From the NCBI RefSeq assembly GCF_000721175.1, contig NZ_JOEZ01000026.1, positions 1-64,000 on the forward strand: DNA of 64,000 nt, read 5' to 3'. The notes under the pieces were generated by a model that saw nothing but the letters and a program-made list of their open reading frames with translations, had not been told where the DNA came from and made no database searches. The first letter of the stretch is position 1, and every line of letters begins with the position of its first letter. Of the stretch, positions 41,355 through 49,354 are shown in pieces. The translations under genes were made by a program, and so were the position numbers. This DNA comes from Streptomyces anulatus (GTDB lineage Bacteria; Actinomycetota; Actinomycetes; Streptomycetales; Streptomycetaceae).

Positions 41355-41383
41355 TTGCATAATTGGAAATAGTGCTGTAGAGT
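41355..41383 (+). promoter_or_regulatory. Shared-type promoter P9 (rightward)
   Basis: Plus strand: -35 TTGCAT, spacer AATTGGAAATAGTGCTG (17 bp), -10 TAGAGT. It starts the cyclotransferase gene 59 bp downstream. The only copy in the set facing right. Confidence 0.76.
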
Positions 41384-41441
41384 TGAGTCATCAACGCCGG
41401 AGAAGGTGACCGGCGAGCAGTACCAGAAAGGTGGCGAACCC

Positions 41442-41864
41442 GTGTTCACCACTGAGCAGAGGCCCGTTTTCGTCTATGGCACGCTCCGTGCCGGGCAGGG
41501 CAACTACTTCGGCATCCTGGAGGGCACCACGATTCAGGAGCGCCCCGCGATCCTGAACGACTACGCGATCTTCGGTTCCGGTGTCCCCTTCGCGATCCAG
41601 CGGGACGGCCGGAAGGTCGTCGGCGAGGTCATGGACGTGGACCCCGAGCAGTGGCCCGACGTGCTCCGTCGGCTCGACCGGCTCGAAGGCTACCGGGGCG
41701 AGGGTCGCAACAACATGTACGACCGCAAGGTCCGCACCGTGACTCTTGCCGACGGCAGCGAGATCGAGGCGTACGTGTACCTCGCGGGCGAGTCGTCCCG
41801 CCGCTGGTTCACCGACGCCGAGGAGATCCCCGACGGTGACTTCGTCAAGGCGGAGTCCCGGTAA
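41442..41864 (+). CDS. Gamma-glutamylcyclotransferase-like protein (AIG2/GGCT fold)
   Basis: 140 residues from a GTG at 41,442 with GGTGG upstream; an earlier ATG at 41,406 is possible. The GGCT signature VFVYGTLRAGQGNYFGIL is present, with the catalytic Glu in RLDRLEGYRGEG. GGCT enzymes release gamma-glutamyl groups as 5-oxoproline, or cut gamma-glutamyl-amine bonds. Next to amidoligases it would remove or trim gamma-linked products. First gene from promoter P9; a terminator follows. Confidence 0.88.
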   Translation: MFTTEQRPVFVYGTLRAGQGNYFGILEGTTIQERPAILNDYAIFGSGVPFAIQRDGRKVVGEVMDVDPEQWPDVLRRLDRLEGYRGEGRNNMYDRKVRTVTLADGSEIEAYVYLAGESSRRWFTDAEEIPDGDFVKAESR

Positions 41865-41914
41865 ATCCACACCGCCCTCTGGGGTGGGCGGATGAACACC
41901 CCACCATGCAGTAC

Positions 41915-41945
41915 CCGTCAGGCCGCGCGCGGCGCGGCCTGACGG
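41915..41945. terminator. Terminator after the cyclotransferase gene
   Basis: CCGTCAGGCCGCGC / GCGCGGCCTGACGG, a perfect 14-bp stem with a 3-base loop. The amidotransferase gene beyond it may therefore be transcribed by read-through or from its own promoter. Confidence 0.78.
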
Positions 41946-42001
41946 CTTGAGCAGTACACCTCGGTCTCCTCGCGGAGAATCGAGGCAGAAAAGGAACAAC
42001 T

Positions 42002-42940
42002 ATGTGCGGTCTGTTCGGAGTTGTCCGAAACCAGACCTGTGACCCCACCCGCGCCACCATCATGTGCGTTGCCCTGGGCCAGCTGGCCGAGGAGCGGGGT
42101 AAGGACTCGGCGGGGCTGGCATTCGCCATCTCCGCGACGAAGAAGCTCGACCGGCGTCCGGTCACCAACCGTCGCGACGTGACGGCGGGCGGCTGGCGGA
42201 TCATCAAGGGACCGGGCCGGTTCCGCGATGTGTGGAAGCCCGCCTACAACAGCGCGCTCGACGCGGCTCCGGTCGCTCTCGGTCACACCCGCTGGGCGAC
42301 CCAGGGCGGGACGACGCTGGTCAACTCCAGCCCGCTACAGGTGGGGCAGCTCATCGGCACGCACAACGGAGACGTGGACACCTGGCCGCTCCGGTCGGAA
42401 TTCGGTCTCCCGCGTCCGACCGGGGGCACCGACACCGAGGTCCTGTACCAGGCTCTCGATCAGGCGGGCGGGGTCATCCTGCCCACCCTCGACGTCCTGG
42501 AGTCCGTCGTGGGCCGGGCTGCTCTGGTGTGGACCGACCGGCGCTGGCCGCAGCTGGTCATGCTGGCACGCACGGCGGTGAGCCCGCTCTCCGTCGCTGT
42601 CGACACCGAGGGGAACCTCTACTGGGCGTCCAACCCCGGATGGTTCCGCAAGGCCGCTCGCGCGGCGGACGTGACCATCGCCGAGATTCTGATGGTGCCA
42701 GAGGGCACGCTGATGATGATCGACTACTCCTCGGGCAGTCCGGCGCTGGTGGGCGACCGCCGCTTCACCGCGACGGCGCGGGCGAAGGACGACCGGCTGG
42801 CGCACATCGTCGCCTACCGGGGCTTCAGCATCGAGGACCAGGTGGCCGACGAGGAGGTGTGCAGTCACCGAACGCTGCGTGAGCCCCAGCGCTCGCGGTC
42901 CGTTTCGGCGCCGCTGTGGCTGTCTCCCAGCGGCAAGTAG
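42002..42940 (+). CDS. Class II glutamine amidotransferase
   Basis: 312 residues starting MCGLFGVVRNQ, so Cys2 becomes the N-terminal nucleophile after Met removal. Other family signatures are ALGHTRWATQGG and the oxyanion LIGTHNGDVDTW, with GGTDTEVLYQAL. The ribosome-binding site AAGGAAC is clear. No sugar-isomerase or synthetase domain follows, so it is a stand-alone glutaminase-type amidotransferase; the last 35 residues are basic and unrelated. It could supply ammonia to, or exchange amides with, products of the nearby amidoligases. A bidirectional terminator lies between it and the amidoligase operon. Confidence 0.88.
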   Translation: MCGLFGVVRNQTCDPTRATIMCVALGQLAEERGKDSAGLAFAISATKKLDRRPVTNRRDVTAGGWRIIKGPGRFRDVWKPAYNSALDAAPVALGHTRWATQGGTTLVNSSPLQVGQLIGTHNGDVDTWPLRSEFGLPRPTGGTDTEVLYQALDQAGGVILPTLDVLESVVGRAALVWTDRRWPQLVMLARTAVSPLSVAVDTEGNLYWASNPGWFRKAARAADVTIAEILMVPEGTLMMIDYSSGSPALVGDRRFTATARAKDDRLAHIVAYRGFSIEDQVADEEVCSHRTLREPQRSRSVSAPLWLSPSGK

Positions 42941-42959
42941 GTCATCGACCCGGAAGAAG

Positions 42960-43002
42960 AAAGGGGCCGGGGCACCGCAAACTGCGGTGCCCCGGCCCCT
43001 TT
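42960..43002. terminator. Bidirectional terminator
   Basis: AAAGGGGCCGGGGCACCGCA / TGCGGTGCCCCGGCCCCTTT, a perfect 20-bp stem with a 3-base loop and A/T ends on both sides, between the convergent amidotransferase and amidoligase genes. Confidence 0.92.
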
Positions 43003-43018
43003 TCGCTCTTGACCGGCC

Positions 43019-44644
43019 TCAGTACCGGCCGTCGTGCCAGCGGGTGCCGGCGAACAGCGCGGCCACCTGCGCCCGGTTCTCCTCCCGGCCGAAAATCCTG
43101 TCGGCCATGTCGCGGAACGAACGCGTGGCATTGGTCCATGCCTCGCCGGTCAGAGGTCCACGCTGCCCGGCCTGAGCCCTCGCACGACGGTGGTGCCCGA
43201 CCCGCTGCGGAGGCGGCGGCGGAGTGCTGCCGGCCTCCCGCAAAGCCGCATTCGTCAGGCCCAGCGACACGTTGACCTGGGCCTGGATGGTCCCCGGGTC
43301 CAAGGAACCGTCCCACATGCGGAACTCGGCGTGGTCACTCTGCCGTCCGTGCACGGACTGGAAGTTCAGTCCGATGTGATGGCTGTTGTTGTAGCTCTGG
43401 ACGGCTGACACTGAGGTGTACGGGCGCGACGGCTGGGTGTTCGGGGTGCACCACTCCAGCCCTCGATGGCGGTCGGCAGCGGGGTTCTGGGCGAGCCGGT
43501 AGATGACGTCCTCGTACCCGGCCACCGTGTTGATCAGCTGGTTGTGGTTCTCGACCGTGTGGTCGTAGTCGGGGACCGCGACGTGGACGTGGCCGCCCGT
43601 TCGCGGACTGGCGATGCCCCCGTTGCGCCGGACGATCTCGCACACCTGCGCCAGGTTGTTCCAGGTCTGCGGCTCGTCATAGAGAATGGGCGAGACGATC
43701 TCACCGGCGACAGTGCTGTCGTACTCCAGCCGCCACGCGTTCGGTGCGTCGGTGTAGCCCGCGCGCGCCGAGGCATGCCAACCGTTCACGTTGGCGTCCG
43801 GTGCGATCCCCGCTTCGTGGAGTTCGCGCGCGATGCGCCGGCTGGCGGCCTGCCGCTCGGAGTGCGTCATGGAGGCCGGGTAGTCGAATTCGATCTCGAC
43901 ACCGAACGCGCGGCCGCCCTCACGGGCGCCGAGGCCGCCCGTGGCGTTCTCCGTCATGTAGGGCACCAGAGGCTCGCCCGCCCGCTGGCGCTCTCGGGCC
44001 TGGTCGTACGCCTCCTGGAAGGCGTCCATGTCCTCCAGGTAGGAGCGCACCGCGGGCTGGGCCGCCCGCTCGGCGCGCGCCTGGTCCTGTGCGGCGATCG
44101 AGGCGGCGTGCTCGGCCGCAACTTCGTCGAGGACTTCCTGGGCCGCGGCCCGGTCGACCGCGGAGCGGCCGCTCGAGCCGAGCTGATCCTGAACCAGGTT
44201 GGCTATGGCGCCCTGGTGAACGCAGGTGCCGTCCTCGTCGCCGGCGTGCATGTCGCCGCCGGTGCACCTCAAGTTTTCCGGGCTGACCTGGAGTTGGCCG
44301 TCCGGGCCGCGGCTGACCCGGACGTCGCCCTCGATGAAGTGGCGTCCGTCCTCGTCGGAGACGCTGGCCCCCACCTGAACCAGGGCGTCCTGGTCGTCGG
44401 TCACTTGGCCCCGGATGATGTCAGGGTTGCGCGGCAGGAACAGCAGGTGGTCGTCGCCGCTGACCACGTAGGTCTGCAGGATCGGAGCATCGGCCGAGGT
44501 GGTGTCGACGATGCGGACCGCTGTGCGCTCCGGCCGCTCCTCAATGGTGAGCGGCGCGGCCTCGGCGACGAGCGTGTCCGTGCCTCGTGTGGGCGCGACG
44601 CTGTGGTGCTGGTGGTCTATTCGGCTTCCCGACCCCACGATCAT
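43019..44644 (-). CDS. Amidoligase (glutamine-synthetase-like fold), paralogue 3
   Basis: 541 residues from an ATG overlapping the previous stop. The amidoligase core reads GGRAFGVEIEFDYP, then STVAGEIVSPILYDEP, TGGHVHVAVPDYDH and HAEFRMWDGSLDPG: the Glu and His/Arg ligands of the ATP-dependent fold. The N-terminus GSGSRIDHQHH is shared with the two other copies. A 120-residue acidic insert (about 30-150) with DNLRCTGGDMHAGDEDG-like Cys positions is unique to this copy. Such enzymes join carboxylates and amines through acyl-phosphates. It ends the long leftward operon. Confidence 0.85.
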   Translation of the reverse strand: MIVGSGSRIDHQHHSVAPTRGTDTLVAEAAPLTIEERPERTAVRIVDTTSADAPILQTYVVSGDDHLLFLPRNPDIIRGQVTDDQDALVQVGASVSDEDGRHFIEGDVRVSRGPDGQLQVSPENLRCTGGDMHAGDEDGTCVHQGAIANLVQDQLGSSGRSAVDRAAAQEVLDEVAAEHAASIAAQDQARAERAAQPAVRSYLEDMDAFQEAYDQARERQRAGEPLVPYMTENATGGLGAREGGRAFGVEIEFDYPASMTHSERQAASRRIARELHEAGIAPDANVNGWHASARAGYTDAPNAWRLEYDSTVAGEIVSPILYDEPQTWNNLAQVCEIVRRNGGIASPRTGGHVHVAVPDYDHTVENHNQLINTVAGYEDVIYRLAQNPAADRHRGLEWCTPNTQPSRPYTSVSAVQSYNNSHHIGLNFQSVHGRQSDHAEFRMWDGSLDPGTIQAQVNVSLGLTNAALREAGSTPPPPPQRVGHHRRARAQAGQRGPLTGEAWTNATRSFRDMADRIFGREENRAQVAALFAGTRWHDGRY

Positions 44645-45183
44645 TCCCCTCGGACATTGGGCGGCAGCGCGCCCTGCTCGGCGGCCACGTGGATCACGCC
44701 GGCCTGGTGCAGCGAGACCAGCAGGCTCCACTCGTCGTCCGGCTCGATCCAGATCAGCGCGCCCTCGGGTCCCTCAGGCCGCGGCAGACGGCCGGCCGGC
44801 TTGTAGAACGTGGTCACCAGCACCAGCGGGACGGGAGCGTCCCAGCGGCTGACAACCGGCGGCGTGTCCCGCGGGGCGAGGATTGCCTGCTGCTGCTCGG
44901 GGGAGCACTGCCCGAACTCCTCCGATGCCGCGAGCACAGCCTGCAGCTGGACCTGAAGACGCAAGGCGAGCCGGATTCGGGCAGCCGCCTTCTCCTTCGG
45001 GCTCACCAGCTCGGGGTACTCCGGGATCAGGCCTTCCATGAGCTCGGTCGGGGTATCGGCGTAACCGCGCCAGCTCCCGCCGTCGTAGATCATCTCGAAG
45101 ACGTAGTTGCTGCCGTCGTCCTTGGTCGGAGGGTCGAGAGGCGTGGCAGCCGAGGAGGCATTGCGGGTGCGGATGAACGTCAT
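44641..45183 (-). CDS. Unknown protein in the amidoligase cluster
   Basis: 180 residues with GGAG before the ATG. Mixed alpha/beta: NYVFEMIYDGGSWRGYADTP, a helical middle (PKEKAAARIRLALRLQVQLQ) and a beta-rich end (VPLVLVTTFYKPAGRLPRP, GALIWIEPDDEWSLLVSL). No family recognised. It sits between amidoligase paralogues 2 and 3 and overlaps paralogue 3 by 4 bp, so it may be a partner or a substrate of ligation. Confidence 0.62.
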   Translation of the reverse strand: MTFIRTRNASSAATPLDPPTKDDGSNYVFEMIYDGGSWRGYADTPTELMEGLIPEYPELVSPKEKAAARIRLALRLQVQLQAVLAASEEFGQCSPEQQQAILAPRDTPPVVSRWDAPVPLVLVTTFYKPAGRLPRPEGPEGALIWIEPDDEWSLLVSLHQAGVIHVAAEQGALPPNVRGE

Positions 45184-45198
45184 GACATCTCCAAGGGG

Positions 45199-46662
45199 TT
45201 AGCGGCGCTGCCAGCGGGTTTCGTGGAATAGAGCGGTGGCCTGAGCCTTATCCTCAGGGCGCTGGAACAGCGAGTCGACCAGTTGCCGGAAGTTAGCGGT
45301 AGTCGTACGCCAATCGTCACCGGACAGCCGCCGCCGCTGCCCGAGTCCGGCCTGACGTCGCTGCTCACGGTGGCTACCCAACTCCATACGCGGACCAGAG
45401 ACGGCGGTGTCCTGCCGCACGGCCGCGGCGGCCATGCCCAGGGAGAGCTTCACCTGCGTCTGGATCACGGACGGGTTGAGGGAGCCGTCCCACAGCCGGA
45501 ACTCGCCGTGGGCGCTCTGCCCGCCGCGCCGAGCCCCGCTGAGATTCACCGCCTGCCCATGGAACGAACTGATCTCCGAGATCGCCGAATATCCCTCGGA
45601 CGGCACGGGGTTAGGGCTGCACCAGCGCGTGCCCCGGTGCTGGTTCCCCTCGGAGGCGGGGTTCTGCGCGAGCCGGTACAGCACATCCTCATGGGCCTTG
45701 TACATCTGCATGAGGCGCGTGTGGTTGGCGACGTCGTGGTCGAAGTCGTGCATGCCCACGTGCACGTGACCGCCGGTTCCGAACGACGCGCGGCCGCCGT
45801 TACGCTCGATGATCTCGCAGGCCGTGGCGAGGTTCTGCCAGGTCTGCGGCTCGTCGTACAGGATCGGCGAGACCAGCTCGCCGGCCACGGTGCAGTCCGA
45901 CTCAAGCCGCCATGCGTTCGGCTCGTCGGTGTATCCCGCGCTCTGCTGCGAGTGGTAGCCGTACTGCCGGGCCGTGCGGGACAGGCCGGCGTCGCGTAGT
46001 TCACGGGCGATGTTCTGGATCGCCTGCTGCCTGTCGACGCCGGGCTCGATGTCGAACTCGATCTCCACTCCGAAGCCGCGGCCGCCCTCGCGGGCGCCGA
46101 GACCGCCAGTGGCGTTCTCCGTCATGTAGGGGACGACCTGCTCACCGCGTTCGGCGCGGTCGCGGGCGGCGTCGTAGTCGCGCTGGAAGGCGTCGAAGTC
46201 CTCCGTGTAGCTGACCTCGTCGGGCGGCCACTGTTCGCGGGCCTGCTCCTGGAGCGAGGTGGCGGCCTGGTGCTCGGCGGCGACCTCGTCCAGGACCTGC
46301 TGCGCCGCGGCCCGCTGGACAGCCCGCTCCTCCGCACTGCCCCATTCCGGCGGGAGGTCCCGCTGCTGGGGTACGGACACGCCTGTGCCGGCGGCCTGCA
46401 CGATCTGCTCGTCGAGCGAGTCCTCGGCATGCCCGAACTCATCCTGTAGACGCTGGCGGAGCTCGTAGAACTCGGCGAGCTCCTCCGGGTTCTCGCGGCG
46501 CTCGGCTACGGCCGTGCCGAGCTGCAGCACGCGGCTGACCAACTGCTGGTGTTCGTCCTCGGGGGACAGGCTGACTCCCTGGCTGGGAGCGCTGATGGTG
46601 GTGCCTGCCGCGGTGGTGGCGACGAGGTGGTGCTGATGATCGATTCTGCTGCCGGATCCCAT
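45199..46662 (-). CDS. Amidoligase, paralogue 2
   Basis: 487 residues. Opening MGSGSRIDHQHHLVATTAAG, then a helical region with QVLDEVAAEHQAATSLQEQA, then the catalytic core GGRGFGVEIEFDIEP, STVAGEL-like CTVAGELVSPILYDEP, TGGHVHVGMHDFDH and HGEFRLWDGSLNPS. It is most like paralogue 1, with long stretches of near-identical nucleotides. Spacing to both neighbours is short (15 and 80 bp). Confidence 0.85.
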   Translation of the reverse strand: MGSGSRIDHQHHLVATTAAGTTISAPSQGVSLSPEDEHQQLVSRVLQLGTAVAERRENPEELAEFYELRQRLQDEFGHAEDSLDEQIVQAAGTGVSVPQQRDLPPEWGSAEERAVQRAAAQQVLDEVAAEHQAATSLQEQAREQWPPDEVSYTEDFDAFQRDYDAARDRAERGEQVVPYMTENATGGLGAREGGRGFGVEIEFDIEPGVDRQQAIQNIARELRDAGLSRTARQYGYHSQQSAGYTDEPNAWRLESDCTVAGELVSPILYDEPQTWQNLATACEIIERNGGRASFGTGGHVHVGMHDFDHDVANHTRLMQMYKAHEDVLYRLAQNPASEGNQHRGTRWCSPNPVPSEGYSAISEISSFHGQAVNLSGARRGGQSAHGEFRLWDGSLNPSVIQTQVKLSLGMAAAAVRQDTAVSGPRMELGSHREQRRQAGLGQRRRLSGDDWRTTTANFRQLVDSLFQRPEDKAQATALFHETRWQRR

Positions 46663-46742
46663 GGGTACGGCCCCCTTTCAGTGATCTGGCCGACCGAGGC
46701 GGTGCAGGTCGGCGGCGTGATGTGCGGACGTGACGGCGGGCG

Positions 46743-48218
46743 CTACCAGCCCTGGTACTCGGGTTGTTGCCAGCGGGTGACCGCGTAGAGCGAAGCCGCC
46801 TGCTGCATCTGTGCGCGCCGGTGGAAGATCTCGTCGGCGAACTGGCGGAAGTGGAGGCTGTTGGTCTCCAGCTCCCCGACGCTGAGGCGGTGATCGGGCC
46901 CCCAGTCCTGCCGGTGGCGGCCGAGCGGCATCCGCTCCCCGCGCCGGGTTTGCGCAGCACTGCCGCGCACGGCCGCGTTCACCATGCCCAGGGAGAGGTT
47001 GATCTGCGTCTGGATGACGGCGGGGTCCACCGAGCCGTCCCACAGCCGGAACTCGCCGTGGTCGCTGCGCCGGCCGTGTGCTGCTGAGAGGTTGACCGCG
47101 AGGCCGTGGCCGTTGCGCTGCACCTCGCTCAGTGAGCGGTATCCGCCTGTGGGCACGAAGTTGGGCTCGCACCATTCGGTCCCGCGGTGTGCGGAGTCGG
47201 GGGCGATGCGATTGGCGGCGAGCCGGAACAGGACGTCCTCGTAGTGGTCGTACATCTGCATGAGGCGGGTGTGGTTGGCGACGTCGTGGTCGTAGTCGTG
47301 CAGGCCGACGTGCACGTGGCCGCCGGTACGTTCGCTGGCGCCGCCACCGTGCCGGCGGACGATCTCGCAGACGGTGGCGAGGTTCTGCCAGGTCTGCGGC
47401 TCGTCGTACAGGATCGGCGAGACGATCTCGCCGGCCACGGTGCAGTCGTCCTCCAGCCGCCAGGCGTTGGGGGCGTCGGTGTAGCCGGCCGCCGCCTGTG
47501 AGTGATAACCGTGTTGCCGGCTGTCCCGCGCCAGACCGGCTTCGTGCAGGTCCCTGCCGATGGCGCGCAGTGCCTCCGCCTGGTCGTCGTAGTCGCCGTC
47601 GGTGACGAACTCGATCTCCACGCCGAAGCCGCGCCCGCCTTCGCGGGCGCCGAGGCCGCCGGTGGCGTCTTCGAGCAGGTAGGGCACTGCTTCTTCGCCG
47701 CGGAGCTCCCGGTCCCACGCGGCGTCGTGGACCTGGCGGAAGGCCTCGAAGTCCTCAACGAAACTGACTTCCCGCTCGTCGGGCCACCGGTCACGGGCCT
47801 GCACCTGGAGCGCCGCGGCAGCGCTGTGCTCGGCGGCGACCTCGTCCAGGACCTGCTGAGCGGCAGCGCGCTGGACGGGGATGTCGGCCGGTGGCTCGGT
47901 GGCCCGGGGCGGGAAACCGGGGCTGTCTTGGTCCTGGACGTCTTCGCGCTCGGCGTCCGCAATGAGGCCGTGTCCGTTCCACAGGTCGTGCTCCAACCGG
48001 AGCCGGTCGCGCAGGCCCCAGTACTCCATCGCTTCCTCGAGCGAGGCCCGTCCGTTGTTCGCCTCCCACCGGGCCTGGATCGCCAGAGCTTGGTCGATGA
48101 GTTCACGCTGGCCCTCGGGCATGAGGTCGACCCGCTCGGCCGGGGCCTCGATGGTCAGCCCCGCCGCGGTGGTGGCGACGAGGTGGTGCTGGTGGTCGAT
48201 CCGGCTGCCCGAGCCCAT
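46743..48218 (-). CDS. Amidoligase, paralogue 1
   Basis: 491 residues from the ATG at 48,218, two bases after the previous stop. Same plan: MGSGSRIDHQHHLVATTAAG, helical QVLDEVAAEHSAAAALQVQA, then GGRGFGVEIEFVTDG, CTVAGEIVSPILYDEP, TGGHVHVGLHDYDH and HGEFRLWDGSVDPA. A larger open frame continues upstream through the DUF4417-like gene but is not the real start. First of three amidoligases in the operon. Confidence 0.85.
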   Translation of the reverse strand: MGSGSRIDHQHHLVATTAAGLTIEAPAERVDLMPEGQRELIDQALAIQARWEANNGRASLEEAMEYWGLRDRLRLEHDLWNGHGLIADAEREDVQDQDSPGFPPRATEPPADIPVQRAAAQQVLDEVAAEHSAAAALQVQARDRWPDEREVSFVEDFEAFRQVHDAAWDRELRGEEAVPYLLEDATGGLGAREGGRGFGVEIEFVTDGDYDDQAEALRAIGRDLHEAGLARDSRQHGYHSQAAAGYTDAPNAWRLEDDCTVAGEIVSPILYDEPQTWQNLATVCEIVRRHGGGASERTGGHVHVGLHDYDHDVANHTRLMQMYDHYEDVLFRLAANRIAPDSAHRGTEWCEPNFVPTGGYRSLSEVQRNGHGLAVNLSAAHGRRSDHGEFRLWDGSVDPAVIQTQINLSLGMVNAAVRGSAAQTRRGERMPLGRHRQDWGPDHRLSVGELETNSLHFRQFADEIFHRRAQMQQAASLYAVTRWQQPEYQGW

Positions 48219-48220
48219 AA

Positions 48221-49354
48221 TCAGGCCTCGTTCCGTGGGGTGATCGTGCCGTCGGCGAGGCCGGCGTAGAAGCGGACGTTGGCGGTGAACAGGTCCTCGG
48301 TGCGCGCGTGGGTGTCGACGCGTCCTTCCTCGGTCATGACGGCGCCGTGGCGGGCGTACTGCAGCGGGTTCTGGCTGATGAGGTAGAGCCGGCCGGGGAA
48401 GAGGGCCTTGAGGGTGGCGATCCGGTCGGCGCGGCTGGCTCCGGTCAGGACCATGGGCAGGTCCGGCGGGAGGGTGGCGGCCAGGTAGGTAAGACCTGGG
48501 ACCGCCATCTCCTCCCAGTCGGCCTGCGTGCGGAACGTCTGCAGGTTCATGGCCAGGGCGGGCGGCAGAGCGGGGGTCTCGTCGAGCCAGTCGAGGTAGC
48601 GGTCGAGGTCTTCGAGGCGGAGCCAGTAGATGTTGGGGACTGCAGTGACGCCGGCGGCGGAGAGTTCGGCGGCGAGCATCAGGTTGCGCCGCATGTTGAT
48701 CAGGTTCTCGGCGCGGGGCTGGTTGAAGTACATCGACGCGTTCGGGGTGAGTACGAGGTCCCACTTTTGGGCGGCGAGCATCTCGGCGAAGCCGTCGGCC
48801 TTGCGGCGCGTCCAGTACGCCTCGACGAGAGGGTCTTCCGCGTAGCCGCTGAGGATGGCCTTCTGCTCGGGCCGCAGGTTCAGGAACTGATGCGCGGTCT
48901 GGCCCTCCCAGCGGGGGAACAGCTTGTGCGTCTTGGGGCTGATGACGCGGCGCAGCCCGAGGGCGTACGCGGGCCAGCGGAGCTGGGCGTCGAGGGTCGG
49001 CACGTCGTGTCCGTCGACCTGGGGAGTGAACAGGGGCAGGTCGGGGAGGGTGCCGGGCGCCCGCAGGCCGGTGAAATGCATCGTGCCGCCGATGTCCTTC
49101 ATCCAGGCCTCGCGGTCGGGCCGGGTGCCGCAGCGGATCGGGCAGCGAGTGCAGGCCAGTCCCGGCTCGCTGCCGGGGAGCGGGTCCTCGGCGCGGGCGC
49201 AGCCGCAGTACTCGCAGCTGGAGGTGCAGCCGGAGCACACGGGTTCGACGGCCCTGGGGTTGTCCATGAAGAAGGGGCAGTTGTTGCAGTCGCAGCCGGA
49301 GGCGGGTGCCGGAACGGGCTTGCCGACTCCGGGCATGGGCAGGGGGACAGTCAT
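48221..49354 (-). CDS. DUF4417-like cysteine-rich protein
   Basis: 377 residues from an ATG overlapping its neighbour. The N-terminus is loaded with cysteines (CDCNNCPFF, CSGCTSSCEYCGCARAED, CTRCPIRCG), enough for an iron-sulfur cluster or several zinc ions. The second part (WDLVLTPNASMYFNQPRAEN, LINMRRNLMLAAELSAAGVT, AVPNIYWLR) has the DUF4417-type pattern of a TIM-barrel-like fold. Role unknown. Its place between a ParB-like gene and three amidoligases makes a catalytic part in the same pathway possible. Confidence 0.7.
   Translation of the reverse strand: MTVPLPMPGVGKPVPAPASGCDCNNCPFFMDNPRAVEPVCSGCTSSCEYCGCARAEDPLPGSEPGLACTRCPIRCGTRPDREAWMKDIGGTMHFTGLRAPGTLPDLPLFTPQVDGHDVPTLDAQLRWPAYALGLRRVISPKTHKLFPRWEGQTAHQFLNLRPEQKAILSGYAEDPLVEAYWTRRKADGFAEMLAAQKWDLVLTPNASMYFNQPRAENLINMRRNLMLAAELSAAGVTAVPNIYWLRLEDLDRYLDWLDETPALPPALAMNLQTFRTQADWEEMAVPGLTYLAATLPPDLPMVLTGASRADRIATLKALFPGRLYLISQNPLQYARHGAVMTEEGRVDTHARTEDLFTANVRFYAGLADGTITPRNEA

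Noticed and set aside
46743..49238. 831-codon frame covering amidoligase 1 and more
   Set aside because: The upstream 340 codons are a shadow of the DUF4417-like gene; the real start is at 48,218.
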